Assembly: GCF_039994875.1 (NCBI RefSeq)
Contig: NZ_CP121196.1
Coordinates: 5,146,001-5,210,000 of the forward strand
Reading direction: 5' to 3'
Length of the DNA stretch: 64,000 nt
Source: Telmatobacter sp. DSM 110680
GTDB taxonomy: Bacteria; Acidobacteriota; Terriglobia; Terriglobales; Acidobacteriaceae
Each line of letters starts with the position of its first letter. Within the stretch, counting starts at the first letter, position 1. Below the pieces are notes generated by a model. That model was given only the letters and a program-made list of their open reading frames with translations. It was not told the origin of the DNA and made no database searches. Made by a program: the position numbers and the translations under genes. This document shows, piece after piece, positions 8,096-17,132 of this stretch.

Positions 8096-10471
8096 ATGAC
8101 GTTGCGCGGGAAATCCCGGCGGAGTTTACGGCATGCGACTGTGGGGTTGGCATTCACCACGGCATTGCTCATGTGCGCTCCCAAGGTTCATGGCGCTACC
8201 GAACAGCCGCTCACTTCGATAAGTGCCATCCATGCGCTGAGCAACGCTCAAGCCAGCCATCAAGTTCCGGTCTCGTTTGAAGCTACTGTCATCTACTATC
8301 GCGGATACGAGCGGACTTTGTTCGTGCAGGATGGCGACCTTGCCATCTATGTGCAGCCACTGGTGCAAGTGCAGTTGACTGCCGGTGATCGCGTGCTGAT
8401 CAAGGGAACGACGCACGATAGCTTCCGGCCGTTTGTGTCAGCCAGCAGCATTACAGTGGTGGGGCACCCTGGGGTGCCGACAGCTAAGCCCGCGACTTTC
8501 GATCAATTGATCCGTGCAGAGTTTGACTGCCGACTTGTGACAGTACGGGCAACAGTTCGCAGCATCGACCTGGTGCAGAGCTCGGATAGACCCAGCCTTT
8601 CGCTTCAACTTCGCAGCGAAGGTGGACCGATTGAGGCTGTTATCGACAGCAACAGCGTTGACAGCCTTAGAAATACGCTGGATGCCGAAGTCGAGTTTAC
8701 GGGCGCGGTTTCCGGTCGGTTTGACGGCAAAATGCAGGAAACCGGTATTCAGTTGCACGCGAATTCGGTATCGGCAATCAAAGTCATCAAGCCTGCTTCG
8801 CGAGGCCCGTGGGATTTGCCGCTTACCCCGATGGATGAAGTCCTGGCGCGCTACCACGTACACAATACAACACAACGCGTGCGGGTGCATGGGACTATTA
8901 CCTACTCGCAGCCTGGCTCCGCAGTGGTTTTGCAGGATGGCACAAAGAGCTTATGGATCATGACGTCGTCCATTGCTCCACTGCGCGTGGGAGACCAGGC
9001 GGAGGCGACTGGTTTTCCGGATGTGCACGACGGATTTCTGGCATTGACCGACGGCGAAGTAATCGATCGCCAGATATCTACGCCAGTTGCAGCGCGACCT
9101 GTGACGTGGTCTGAGCTGGCAACGAGTCATCATCTCTTCGATCTGGTCTCAACCGAGGCCCAAGTCGTCGCGGAGAATCGAAACGCTGCGCAGGACGAGT
9201 ACGTGTTGAGCGCTGGCGGCAATCTCTTTTCTGCGATTTACCGGCTTCCTGCTTCGCGAACTTTGCAACCAGCGCTGTTGATGAAGCATGTGGCTCTCGG
9301 CTCAAAGGTGCGCGTAGTTGGAATCTGCATTATGGGCGCTTCGAATCCGTTTAATACGCAGGTTCCTTTCGACATTTTGATGCGCACGACTGACGACATC
9401 GTGGCCATCGGCGCTCCGTCGTGGGTGAGCGTGCACAACCTCGTTCGCGTCGTAGCTGTTCTTCTGGTTATTGTGATCATCGTTGGTATATGGGGCTGGA
9501 TTCTTCGCATCAAGGTGCGGCATCAGACGGTGACTATTACGGCACACGCCGAAGTCGAAGCGAAACACGAGCGGCATAATACGCAATTGGAGATGAAGCG
9601 CAGCCGAATTCTTGAGGACATCAACAGTTCACGACCGATGCCTGAACTGATCGATGCCATCACGGAGATGGTTGCATTCAGCCTGAATTGTCCCTTCTGC
9701 TGGTGCGAGATGCCCGACGGTGCGCGGCTAGGTAATGCGCCCGCGAATACAAAGGGCTTGCGCAGTATGCGACTGGATATTCCGGCTCGCGCTGGTGGAT
9801 CGCTGGGAACGCTATTCGCGGCAACTGAATCCGGAGAGCCCCGCCCCCAAGACGAAACGGCTGCGCTGGAGTCAGGAGTGCGGCTGGCAACACTCGCTAT
9901 TGAAACACGCAAGTTATACAAGGACCTTGTTTATCGTTCGGAGTTCGATTTGCTTACTGACATCCATAACCGCTTCTCACTTGATCGCTACCTTGAGCAG
10001 ATGATCGAAAAGGCGAAAATAGAGGGCTCAATCTTCGGCTTGGTTTATGTGGACCTGGACGAGTTCAAACAGGTCAACGACTTCTATGGCCATCACGTCG
10101 GAGACCTTTACTTGCAGGAAGTCTCGATGCGCATGAAACGGCAGCTTCGCTCCGGGGACATGCTGGCCCGCCTCGGCGGCGATGAGTTTGCCGCATTGGT
10201 GCCGGTGGTGCGCAGTCGGGCCGCGATCGAGGAAATTGCGCAGCGCCTGGAGCGCTGTTTCGATGCGCCGTTTGCCGTAGAAGGTTACGTTCTGCGTGGT
10301 GGCGCAAGCGTCGGAGTCGCACTTTATCCAGAAGACGGTACTTCGCCGGATAGCCTGCTGAGCGCTGCGGATGCGGGCATGTACGTCGCCAAGCACACCA
10401 AGCGCCATGGCTCGGAGATGCCGGACCGGCTGCCTAAGTCGCTCTTCAAGCCGGAAGAACAGGGCAGATAA
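8096..10471 (+). CDS. Membrane-bound diguanylate cyclase with periplasmic OB-like region
   Basis: A 791-residue sensor that likely makes cyclic di-GMP. Residues 1-35 are a signal sequence. Residues about 40-440 are a beta-rich extracytoplasmic region with repeated units of the TLFVQDG / AVVLQDGTKSLWI kind, resembling tandem OB-fold domains. A membrane helix follows (about 447-470, RVVAVLLVIVIIVGIWGWIL), then a coiled coil, a GAF-like segment, and a GGDEF domain. The active site is an intact GGDEF (694-698) and the inhibitory I-site RSGD stands five residues before it, so it should be active and feedback-inhibited. ATG 8096 is chosen because AAGGA is six bases upstream. A PilZ protein lies 2.6 kb downstream. 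Confidence 0.9.
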   Translation: MTLRGKSRRSLRHATVGLAFTTALLMCAPKVHGATEQPLTSISAIHALSNAQASHQVPVSFEATVIYYRGYERTLFVQDGDLAIYVQPLVQVQLTAGDRVLIKGTTHDSFRPFVSASSITVVGHPGVPTAKPATFDQLIRAEFDCRLVTVRATVRSIDLVQSSDRPSLSLQLRSEGGPIEAVIDSNSVDSLRNTLDAEVEFTGAVSGRFDGKMQETGIQLHANSVSAIKVIKPASRGPWDLPLTPMDEVLARYHVHNTTQRVRVHGTITYSQPGSAVVLQDGTKSLWIMTSSIAPLRVGDQAEATGFPDVHDGFLALTDGEVIDRQISTPVAARPVTWSELATSHHLFDLVSTEAQVVAENRNAAQDEYVLSAGGNLFSAIYRLPASRTLQPALLMKHVALGSKVRVVGICIMGASNPFNTQVPFDILMRTTDDIVAIGAPSWVSVHNLVRVVAVLLVIVIIVGIWGWILRIKVRHQTVTITAHAEVEAKHERHNTQLEMKRSRILEDINSSRPMPELIDAITEMVAFSLNCPFCWCEMPDGARLGNAPANTKGLRSMRLDIPARAGGSLGTLFAATESGEPRPQDETAALESGVRLATLAIETRKLYKDLVYRSEFDLLTDIHNRFSLDRYLEQMIEKAKIEGSIFGLVYVDLDEFKQVNDFYGHHVGDLYLQEVSMRMKRQLRSGDMLARLGGDEFAALVPVVRSRAAIEEIAQRLERCFDAPFAVEGYVLRGGASVGVALYPEDGTSPDSLLSAADAGMYVAKHTKRHGSEMPDRLPKSLFKPEEQGR

Positions 10472-10474
10472 GAA

Positions 10475-10513
10475 CGCGCCGGTCTCGACGAATCGAAGAA
10501 CCGGCGCGGTTTC
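10475..10513. terminator. Bidirectional terminator hairpin
   Basis: CGCGCCGGT pairs with ACCGGCGCG, followed by GTTTCC on the plus strand. It lies four bases after the cyclase stop and before the end of the convergent gene. No long T-run on either strand, so efficiency is uncertain. Confidence 0.6.
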
Positions 10514-10537
10514 CCCCCTTGGAAATGATTTGAGTTG

Positions 10538-11506
10538 TCAGCGCACGTGAAGCTGCGACAGATGCACTTTGCCCTTGACCAGGTCTGCCTTGCGCCACTG
10601 GCTCTTCTCGTTGAGAGCAACCCAGCGGCGTTCCTCGCTGCGATAGTGCCAGTCCTTATCGAGTTGGTAGTAGATCAGCGTTCCGGCGGCTTCCATCACC
10701 TTGATGATGCTGTTGTCGTGTGAGTTCTTCTCGTCAAAGTCGGTAGTCGCGCTCTCGCCCATTTCGGAATAGATCTCGTTCAACTCGAAGAGCAATGCGT
10801 TGACACTGTCATCCATGGCTTCGACGTTAAGGCCGATGCGCTTGGCTTCACGCAGCGTGATGGGATAGTTGTGCGATGGATAACCGGCGTTGAGATTGTT
10901 GCTGATCTCGCGGGCGCGTTCCTTGTCGTCCATGTGGTACGACAGAATCTCTTCGCAGATGCGAGTGGAGAGCGCACTTGAACGATCGACCGCTCCGATG
11001 ACGAGTGGATGTACGTACGGGAACAATGCCTCATACGGATTCGTGGTCGAGCTTTTGGCCTGCTCGGTCCAGAGACGGATCACGCGCAGGAGTTCGTCAT
11101 TGCTCACGCTTACACGGTCGTTGTCGCGATCGATTGGTGACAAATCGTGCGTCAACGAAGTGTCGACGGCTGACAGATGTGCCAATGGCCCCATCAAGAT
11201 GCGGTCGGCGCCCAGGGCCAGCATGGTTGCGGCGGATTGGCATTCGAGCGGGGCAAGTACTGTCAGGTGCTTCACATAGCGACGCAGCAGGTTGACCATG
11301 CGCAGCGAGGCCTGACCGGAACCACCGTCGGATTTCACAAACAGCGTGAGGCGCTCGATGGTGCCGAGCTTACGCAGCAGGGCGTAGAGGCCCGCAACGT
11401 CGTTCTGGCAGATTGAGCCTTTGTTGGAATTCCAGTAGGTGATGATTGGCTCGCCGAGCGTGCGGGACAGCTTGTCGAGCACCGGCTGGGTCCGCTCGAT
11501 CAGCAT
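10538..11506 (-). CDS. ClpP-fold serine proteinase of the SDH_sah family
   Basis: A protein of about 322 residues matching the serine dehydrogenase proteinase family as I know it: IITYWNSNKGSICQND near the start, SDGGSGQASLRMVNLLRRY as the ClpP-like oxyanion region, and LECQSAATMLALGAD where the serine occupies the ClpP nucleophile position. No membrane segment. The frame is open to a TTG at 11770, but the extra 88 residues look poorly protein-like. The chosen ATG 11506 lacks a clear ribosome binding site, so the start is uncertain. Natural substrate is unknown. Confidence 0.8.
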   Translation of the reverse strand: MLIERTQPVLDKLSRTLGEPIITYWNSNKGSICQNDVAGLYALLRKLGTIERLTLFVKSDGGSGQASLRMVNLLRRYVKHLTVLAPLECQSAATMLALGADRILMGPLAHLSAVDTSLTHDLSPIDRDNDRVSVSNDELLRVIRLWTEQAKSSTTNPYEALFPYVHPLVIGAVDRSSALSTRICEEILSYHMDDKERAREISNNLNAGYPSHNYPITLREAKRIGLNVEAMDDSVNALLFELNEIYSEMGESATTDFDEKNSHDNSIIKVMEAAGTLIYYQLDKDWHYRSEERRWVALNEKSQWRKADLVKGKVHLSQLHVR

Positions 11507-11681
11507 CGGCGGCTTTGCCGGGCTGGGGCGGAGCACTGGAAATTCTGAGATAGATGCAGCTACAGATACAGATTGGTTAGGCAATTCCGTGTACCGCGCA
11601 AATTGAATTGTCTTGAATGGCTTGATATTAGCACGATGTTCATCAGGCCGAAATAAAGAAGGTTGTGATTTTGGGCACAGC

Positions 11682-11888
11682 TTAGAGGGCTTCGCGGCGA
11701 ACGCGAATTGCGCCGCACCGAAGCTCCCTCTCAGCAATGACTTGTAATCCTCGGGAGAACAGAGCGGCAATGCAAACTTTGGTAAGCACGGCTTCGCTAT
11801 CGTGTCCGTCTAAAAAGCGGAGGTTGGATTTTCGGGCGGTGATGATGAGATATCCGCGGCGGGAGCTAGTTGCGGGCCGGTGCATCAT
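11682..11888 (-). CDS. Possible small hypothetical protein
   Basis: A 68-codon frame from ATG 11888. The product is basic with a plausible mixed helix/strand composition but third-position GC is only about 60 percent, and no ribosome binding site is clear. It overlaps the extended version of the neighbouring proteinase frame. Included only as a candidate. Confidence 0.22.
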   Translation of the reverse strand: MMHRPATSSRRGYLIITARKSNLRFLDGHDSEAVLTKVCIAALFSRGLQVIAERELRCGAIRVRREAL

Positions 11889-11908
11889 GCCGGAGCGTTT
11901 GAAATATC

Positions 11909-11932
11909 GTGGGCGGAGTCTCCCGCCCACGA
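11909..11932. repeat. Palindromic intergenic element
   Basis: CGTGGGCGG and CCGCCCACG form a perfect nine-base stem around a six-base loop, between the DinB-fold gene and the proteinase gene. No T-run follows on either strand, so it is not an obvious terminator. Confidence 0.6.
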
Positions 11933-11969
11933 AACATATCTCAAAACAATCTCCCGACCGGGGCCGATT

Positions 11970-12539
11970 TTACTTGGGTGGTTGTGCAGGTGGATTTTCG
12001 CTCGTCGGGGGCACAATCCCTTTTAGCCGTAAATAGGTCACCATATTTCCGTAGTGCTCGTCTGTGTGGGCGGTGTTCAGCGAGAGCAACGTGAGTTTCG
12101 ACAGGTTGAAGTTGAAGAACTTCACCATTTCGCTACCCTTGGCATCGGTCATGCCGCCGTAGGTCTGGTTGCAGTAGCCAACCGCGTCTTTTAACGCAGC
12201 AATAAGATCGGCCTTGGAAGTCTTGGTTTTCTCGACGTTCTTCATCGGATTGGCTTGACCGGATGCCATCGAACAGAACATGTAGTTGGCATCAGCAACG
12301 TGCCCAACCAACTGACCGAAACTGCGAACCTCCGGCGTCGGTTTGAAGGAGTAATTCTCTTCCGGCATTTTTTGAGCCGCACTGACTACCGACCCGACGA
12401 TAAACGAATAGAGCCCTCTTTCGCTCTGGGTAATTGGATCTGCCGGCGGGGTTGCCGGCATGGACGGCTTGTCCTGCGCGCGCAAGCAGAGTGGGGAAAT
12501 TGCCGCCATGGCAAAGAAAAACAAATGGCTTCTTTTCAA
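11970..12539 (-). CDS. Exported DinB-superfamily protein
   Basis: A 189-residue protein with a signal peptide (residues 1-21, ending LCLRAQ) followed by a four-helix DinB-like domain. GQLVGHVADANY and TAHTDEHYGNM supply the three histidines expected for the metal site of this fold. The C-terminus is a short Pro-rich tail. The start is TTG 12539, backed by a strong GGAGGT five bases upstream. DinB-fold proteins include thiol-dependent transferases and many of unknown function; export is common in acidobacterial members. No specific reaction can be assigned. Confidence 0.8.
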   Translation of the reverse strand: MKRSHLFFFAMAAISPLCLRAQDKPSMPATPPADPITQSERGLYSFIVGSVVSAAQKMPEENYSFKPTPEVRSFGQLVGHVADANYMFCSMASGQANPMKNVEKTKTSKADLIAALKDAVGYCNQTYGGMTDAKGSEMVKFFNFNLSKLTLLSLNTAHTDEHYGNMVTYLRLKGIVPPTSENPPAQPPK

Positions 12540-13099
12540 CGTACACCTCCGATGAAATCATGCCACATCTCAAGCTGCTCAAATGTCAAAAAGTGACTTC
12601 GGAAGGTAGTGCAGGAATCCAAGGCGCAGCTGGTTCCATTACCTCCGCCGGCGACCTGCGCATCATGCAGTTTGTGATGAAGCCTATCTATCGACACGGC
12701 TCAAACAATGTGGCGGGCACATCGAGCGACTCAGATAGTTCTGTGCCATCTGTAAAGAAACGACACACTAGATTCCTCATAGATAACAAAGGCCTGAATG
12801 GAAGAGCAGCGAACCTTGTAGTTTTGGGTGACATTAAACCTCGAAGGCCCTGACCATTGGCCTATTCCAGGAAGATGCTGTTTGGTGTGCTTCAGCGGGT
12901 TTCCTGCGTGATTGATTAAGCGGAGAAAGGAAAGAGCCGGAAGTTGTCAACTCAGCCGAGAGTATGTCGTCGGCCTAAGGCGATCACGTACCAATTGACG
13001 ACCGTGAGGTTGATTCCGAGCAGCATGGCAACCACAACGCCTTAGATTACCAAGATCAGAGACCTCTTTGCGCCAGTTACGCAAGGAGTCAAGGCATTG
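12540..13099. other. Intergenic region, mostly without genes
   Basis: A 560-base stretch between divergent genes. Open frames on the plus strand (12434-12853) overlap the DinB gene and look like noise. On the minus strand 12960-13070 encodes a hydrophobic stretch (VVVAMLLGINLTVVNWYVIALG) with an in-frame stop just upstream and no ribosome binding site, possibly a decayed small membrane protein. Nothing else seen. Confidence 0.5.
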
Positions 13100-14032
13100 A
13101 TGCGAGAGAGTCGAGAGATAAAGAAGTATTGCGTATACAACAGATCCAGGGAGAGCCATCTCAGCCTGGAGGTCGGAGCATTTGACACCACTGCTGAGCC
13201 TCTGAAAAGGCTCTTCGAATACCTTGTTACCGGAGGTTATCCGGGTCTTTGGCTGAAGCCGTACAGAGGCATTCCGGCCATGCAAGGGGCTAAAACATTT
13301 GACCTGATCTATCTCGACGAAGAATGCCGAGTCGCGGAGATACCAGATAAGTACCCCAACCCCCAATTTGCCGTCCTGGAGGTCATGCCGGCGAGTGCGC
13401 TGCTTCTTGCCGGACACAGCGCCTTCGCCTCACAGATCCGTATGGGAGATCAACTTGCAATTTGTGAGGCTGCGGAACTCGAAAGCATGCTCACGAATCT
13501 CTCCGGCTCATTCGATAGAGATTCGATCACGCAAGCAGTGGACGTCACGGTTGCGTCTTCATCGAAGTCAGGTGCATTCCGAATTGAACTGCCCACGAAC
13601 AAGCTCTCGCACATTGAACGATTGAAGCGATGGTTCTCTTCCAATACACCGAGCGACGAGCGATCGAATCGTCATCCTTCACCTGAATTAATTGCCTACC
13701 ACTGGAGTGGTGGGACGGCACGGCCAAACGCAGTCGGGAACATAAGTGGAACCGGATTTTACCTCCTTACCGACGAGCGCCCATACCCCGGTACCCTGAT
13801 CATGATGACTTTGCAAAGAACCAGTACCGAGAGCGAAAGACGACAGCATTCTATTGCCGTTTACACAAAGGTCATTCGCTGGGGACCGGACGGCGTAGGT
13901 TTTGCATTCGTAGCCCCGGAAGTCAAGAACGTAAAGAGAACCGATGATCAGTCTGGCAAGCTGGCAGATCAGGAGTCTCTGCAGGAGTTTTTGAAAGTCG
14001 CGTTAGCCCGCGAACAGGAACCGACTCGTTAG
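13100..14032 (+). CDS. DUF192-like / PilZ two-domain protein
   Basis: 310 residues from ATG 13100, with AAGGAG 11 bases upstream. Residues about 25-130 resemble DUF192: GLWLKPYRGIP, FDLIYLDEECRVAEI and a final RMGDQLAI. Residues about 195-280 resemble PilZ: NISGTGFYLLTDE, PGTLIMMTLQR and VIRWGPDGVGFAFV. The PilZ N-x-S-x-x-G motif is present but the RxxxR cyclic-di-GMP motif is reduced to RSNRH, so binding is doubtful. It lies 150 bases before a TadG/TadE-type pilus operon on the same strand, suggesting a role in pilus or surface control. The combination of these two domains is unusual in my experience. Confidence 0.7.
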   Translation: MRESREIKKYCVYNRSRESHLSLEVGAFDTTAEPLKRLFEYLVTGGYPGLWLKPYRGIPAMQGAKTFDLIYLDEECRVAEIPDKYPNPQFAVLEVMPASALLLAGHSAFASQIRMGDQLAICEAAELESMLTNLSGSFDRDSITQAVDVTVASSSKSGAFRIELPTNKLSHIERLKRWFSSNTPSDERSNRHPSPELIAYHWSGGTARPNAVGNISGTGFYLLTDERPYPGTLIMMTLQRTSTESERRQHSIAVYTKVIRWGPDGVGFAFVAPEVKNVKRTDDQSGKLADQESLQEFLKVALAREQEPTR

Positions 14033-14182
14033 CGCACGAGTCGAACAATAGATGTCAAAACGGTGCGGGAAATGGTCGGTCCCGCCGTGCTTTTCATCCT
14101 CTGGAGGACCATTTCGGGCAGGCATGGTTGGAAAGCCTCCTCAGCGACTCGAGTCGTCTTGCGAATCGAGATCGGGGGTGCT

Positions 14183-15523
14183 GTGCGCTTACGAGAGGAT
14201 AGTGGTCAGACGCTGGTCTTTGTCGCCCTGGGAATGACGGTTCTCGTAGCTTTCATGGGATTGGCCATTGACGTGGGTCTGCTTTTGCGTTCCCGCCGAA
14301 ATATGCAGATCGCAGCGGATGCCGCAGCCATCGCCGCAGCACTCGATTACAGATACAACAGTTCGACCACCTCGGCCAAGGCGGCCGGGCAGGCAGCTGC
14401 CACCGTAAATGGAGTAACGAACGGCACGGGCGGCGCCACGGTCACCATTAATATTCCCCCCGTTTACGGACCGTACGCCGGGGACTCCGGTTTCATCGAA
14501 GCAATCGTTCTCGATCCGAGCCCGACAATCTTCATGGGAGTGCTTAGCAAAAAGAACTCCCTCAACGTAGGCGCCAGGGCGGTTGCCGGCTCAGGTTCCA
14601 ACGTTGGATGCATTTGGACTCTGGCCAAATCTGGTACGGACGTTTCCTTGACCGGCTCCGGCTCCATCACTGCGTCTAACTGCGACATCTACGACGACTC
14701 GAGCAGTGCCTCTTCCGCGTTGACGCTGACCGGAAGCGGTGCGATCACGGCCAAGGAAGTGGGAATCGTCGGGGGCTACACGCGAACCGGTTCAGGCAGC
14801 ATAAGCCCGATACCCGTCACTGGAATTGCGCCTGCGGCGGACCCGCTCGCCAGTCTGGCGGCTCCTTCAATTCCGACGGGGACGTGCTCGTCTAATTGCA
14901 CGCAGAGCAACACGGGCAGCGGGAATCTGTCGTTGAACCAGGGGACATATACTTCGATCTCCAATACGGGCAGCGGCACGTTGACCTTGAACCCCGGGAA
15001 TTACATCATTACGGGCGACTTGACCAATACCGGTAGCGGAAGCCTGATTCTTGGCGCAGGAAATTACACAATCGGTGGAAACTTTAAAAGCACGGGCAGT
15101 TCATCGCTGACTCTCGGCTCCGGTCTTTACATTATCGGCGGCAATTTGCAACTCACTGGATCAGGATCTATGACCGGATCCAGCATCACCTTCTACACCC
15201 AAGGTGCCACCACTCTTACGGGAAGTGGCAACATGAACTTGTCTGCTCCGACTTCGGGACCATACAGCGGCATCCTGGCCTTCCAAGCAAGGAGTGACTC
15301 GAGCACAATGGCCATCACGGGTTCCGGCGGTGACCATATTCAAGGCATTCTCTATGCTCCTTCTGCGCCTCTGACATTGACTGGATCCGGCAGTCTTAAT
15401 GTTTCCCTGGATCTGATTGCGGATTCTCTTACCGAAACTGGAAGCGGGTCGATCGTAGATACCAATTATTCGGTCGTAACGAACCCAAACTCAGTTCTTT
15501 CACGACTGGCGCTGGTGGAATGA
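14183..15523 (+). CDS. TadG-like pilus protein with Thr-Gly-Ser-Gly repeat domain
   Basis: 446 residues from GTG 14183 (GGGGG upstream); the frame stays open to a GTG at 14063, which would add 40 residues. SGQTLVFVALGMTVLVAFMG is the TadE/TadG-type N-terminal segment, with one membrane helix and then a RRNMQIAADAAAIAAA helix, as in pilin-like TadG proteins. From residue about 150 to the end TGSGS/TGSGN/TGSGT motifs recur about 12 times at ~15-30 residue spacing between beta-prone segments, suggesting a right-handed beta-solenoid. The stop overlaps the next start (ATGA), so translation is probably coupled. Probably surface-exposed. Confidence 0.75.
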   Translation: MRLREDSGQTLVFVALGMTVLVAFMGLAIDVGLLLRSRRNMQIAADAAAIAAALDYRYNSSTTSAKAAGQAAATVNGVTNGTGGATVTINIPPVYGPYAGDSGFIEAIVLDPSPTIFMGVLSKKNSLNVGARAVAGSGSNVGCIWTLAKSGTDVSLTGSGSITASNCDIYDDSSSASSALTLTGSGAITAKEVGIVGGYTRTGSGSISPIPVTGIAPAADPLASLAAPSIPTGTCSSNCTQSNTGSGNLSLNQGTYTSISNTGSGTLTLNPGNYIITGDLTNTGSGSLILGAGNYTIGGNFKSTGSSSLTLGSGLYIIGGNLQLTGSGSMTGSSITFYTQGATTLTGSGNMNLSAPTSGPYSGILAFQARSDSSTMAITGSGGDHIQGILYAPSAPLTLTGSGSLNVSLDLIADSLTETGSGSIVDTNYSVVTNPNSVLSRLALVE

Positions 15524-16020
15524 TGCAAAGTTCAAAATCCTTCAAAGGCAATAGCGTGCGTTTCATTTTGAGAATGAGTATCTGGACCAGTACAAGAAGC
15601 GAAGCCGGCAGTGCTCTCGTAGAGTTCGCGCTGACAATGCCCATTCTAGTGGGGCTGATAGCAGGAGCTTCCGAACTTGGATGGCTCACGTATGTATCGG
15701 TCGAAGTCGCAAATGCGGCCAGGGCCGGTGCATCCTACGGATGTCAGACATCCTCTACAGCTGGAGATACACAGGGAATTCAAAATACCGCTGCTGCGGA
15801 CGCACCGGACATTTCACTGGGCACTACGAGCGCGACCACTTCCTGCATTTGTTCCAATGGCAACTCTTCAAACTGTGGAACAACATCCTGCCCTGGTTCT
15901 CAAATTGAGACCATACTTACGGTTCAAACGCAGGCCACTGTGGCTCCCCCATTCCGTGTACCGGGGCTTCCGACATCGTACACGCTCCATGGCAATGCCG
16001 TTCAAAAGGTTCTGCAATGA
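15520..16020 (+). CDS. TadE-like minor pseudopilin
   Basis: 166 residues. The Glu-containing segment SALVEFALTMPILVGLIAG (about 32-50) is the TadE signature, with a Phe/Glu prepilin-like helix, followed by ELGWLTYVSVEVANAARAGA. The C-terminal domain has six cysteines (CICSNGNSSNCGTTSC region) that could form disulfides outside the membrane. It overlaps the preceding and following genes by ATGA. TadE proteins are needed for Flp pilus assembly in Tad systems, but no TadA/B/C ATPase or platform gene is in this window. Confidence 0.85.
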   Translation: MMQSSKSFKGNSVRFILRMSIWTSTRSEAGSALVEFALTMPILVGLIAGASELGWLTYVSVEVANAARAGASYGCQTSSTAGDTQGIQNTAAADAPDISLGTTSATTSCICSNGNSSNCGTTSCPGSQIETILTVQTQATVAPPFRVPGLPTSYTLHGNAVQKVLQ

Positions 16021-16559
16021 CAAAGATGACGCAGCCAAGCCGAAGGCAGCGCTGGCTTCAGCTTAAGACCGGTAGCCTTTCCAAGATCTCTTCCGACTGT
16101 CGAGTTCTTCCATGCGAAGAAGGGTCGAACATCGTGGAGATGGCGGTAGTTTCCTCGGTCCTCCTCGCCGTGCTGTTTGGCATCGTCGAGCTCTCGCTGG
16201 CAATGTACACCTACAACTACGTCTCAGATGCCGCTCGGGAAGGCACGAGGTACGCCATGGTTCGCGGTTCCTCTTGTTCGGTACTGACAAACTGCGGTGT
16301 GACCTCAGCTCAGATCCAGACCTATGTACAGAGTCTGGGGTATCCAGGGATGAATGCGGCCAATACTACCGTGACTACGACTTGGCTGAGTCCGAGCACA
16401 ACTACGCCTGTTACCTGGACAGTCTGCGGGAGCACATGCAACGCCCCGGGTGATGCCGTGCAGGTGAAGGTCACGTATTCATTTAAGCTGAGCATTCCGT
16501 TCGTCCCAAATTCGACTCTCAATCTGCACAGCACATCGCTGATGGTGATTGCTAATTGA
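16017..16559 (+). CDS. TadE-like minor pseudopilin
   Basis: 180 residues, starting in the ATGA overlap with the upstream gene. The signature is EEGSNIVEMAVVSSVLLAVL (about 34-53) with the conserved Glu, followed by GIVELSLAMYTYNYVSDAAREGTRYA. The C-terminal domain is Thr/Ser-rich with four cysteines and ends in beta-prone sequence. Paralogue of the preceding gene; the two probably form a complex with the TadG-like protein. The rest of a pilus machine must be elsewhere. Confidence 0.85.
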   Translation: MTKMTQPSRRQRWLQLKTGSLSKISSDCRVLPCEEGSNIVEMAVVSSVLLAVLFGIVELSLAMYTYNYVSDAAREGTRYAMVRGSSCSVLTNCGVTSAQIQTYVQSLGYPGMNAANTTVTTTWLSPSTTTPVTWTVCGSTCNAPGDAVQVKVTYSFKLSIPFVPNSTLNLHSTSLMVIAN

Positions 16560-16647
16560 GGGCGTGCCGTGTTTCGCAGTCGTGCCAACGGGATCTTTAG
16601 TCATTGCATTGAATTTCGTTGCTTGATCAGGCTAGACGGGAGTGAGT

Positions 16648-16884
16648 ATGCCACGGATTCAAATCAAGAGAGAAATCAAGCAAGGTGAGCTGATTGGAAA
16701 CGGGGTCAAGTGTAAGTGCAGGGTAGAAATTGCCACGCAGTTACTGGAAGAAATCCCACGCGATAGGACGATCGATATCTGGGTTCAAGACCCACTCCCA
16801 GAGGGCAACTACAAACTTCTCATCGATGATGGAACTATCTCCGTGCGGTATTCTCGCGGCTTGTGGCAGGAAGTCGAGGCTTAA
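16648..16884 (+). CDS. Small hypothetical protein
   Basis: 78 residues from ATG 16648, GGGAG upstream; a GTG two codons earlier is also possible. The product is soluble, with mixed charge and strands near its C-terminus (NYKLLIDDGTISVRY). It follows the pilus operon by 88 bases on the same strand. No family recognised. Confidence 0.55.
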   Translation: MPRIQIKREIKQGELIGNGVKCKCRVEIATQLLEEIPRDRTIDIWVQDPLPEGNYKLLIDDGTISVRYSRGLWQEVEA

Positions 16885-16934
16885 CCCCGCCAAGGATGTT
16901 CAACTTGGCTTTCACTACAGAAAAGTAACCAGGC

Positions 16935-17132
16935 ATGACTCTGATCATTGCGTGCGCTGTAATCTTCACATTCCCAATTGCCTTGTCAGTTCAGTTGGCT
17001 TTGCGCGAGAAATGCATACCCACTTGGGGCCGCTTTGCGGCGGTTTCAGCGGGTCTGGTTTTTGCCTTGGTACTTTGGGGATTCGTCGCATGGATTTGGC
17101 ACGACTTTAGTAAGTTGGTTGCACCCTTGTGA
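16935..17132 (+). CDS. Small two-helix membrane protein
   Basis: 65 residues with two hydrophobic helices (about 1-22 and 35-56) separated by a short charged loop (REKCIPTWGR). AGG lies a few bases before ATG 16935. It follows the previous small gene by 50 bases. Function unknown; its reality rests on the membrane-like pattern only. Confidence 0.5.
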   Translation: MTLIIACAVIFTFPIALSVQLALREKCIPTWGRFAAVSAGLVFALVLWGFVAWIWHDFSKLVAPL

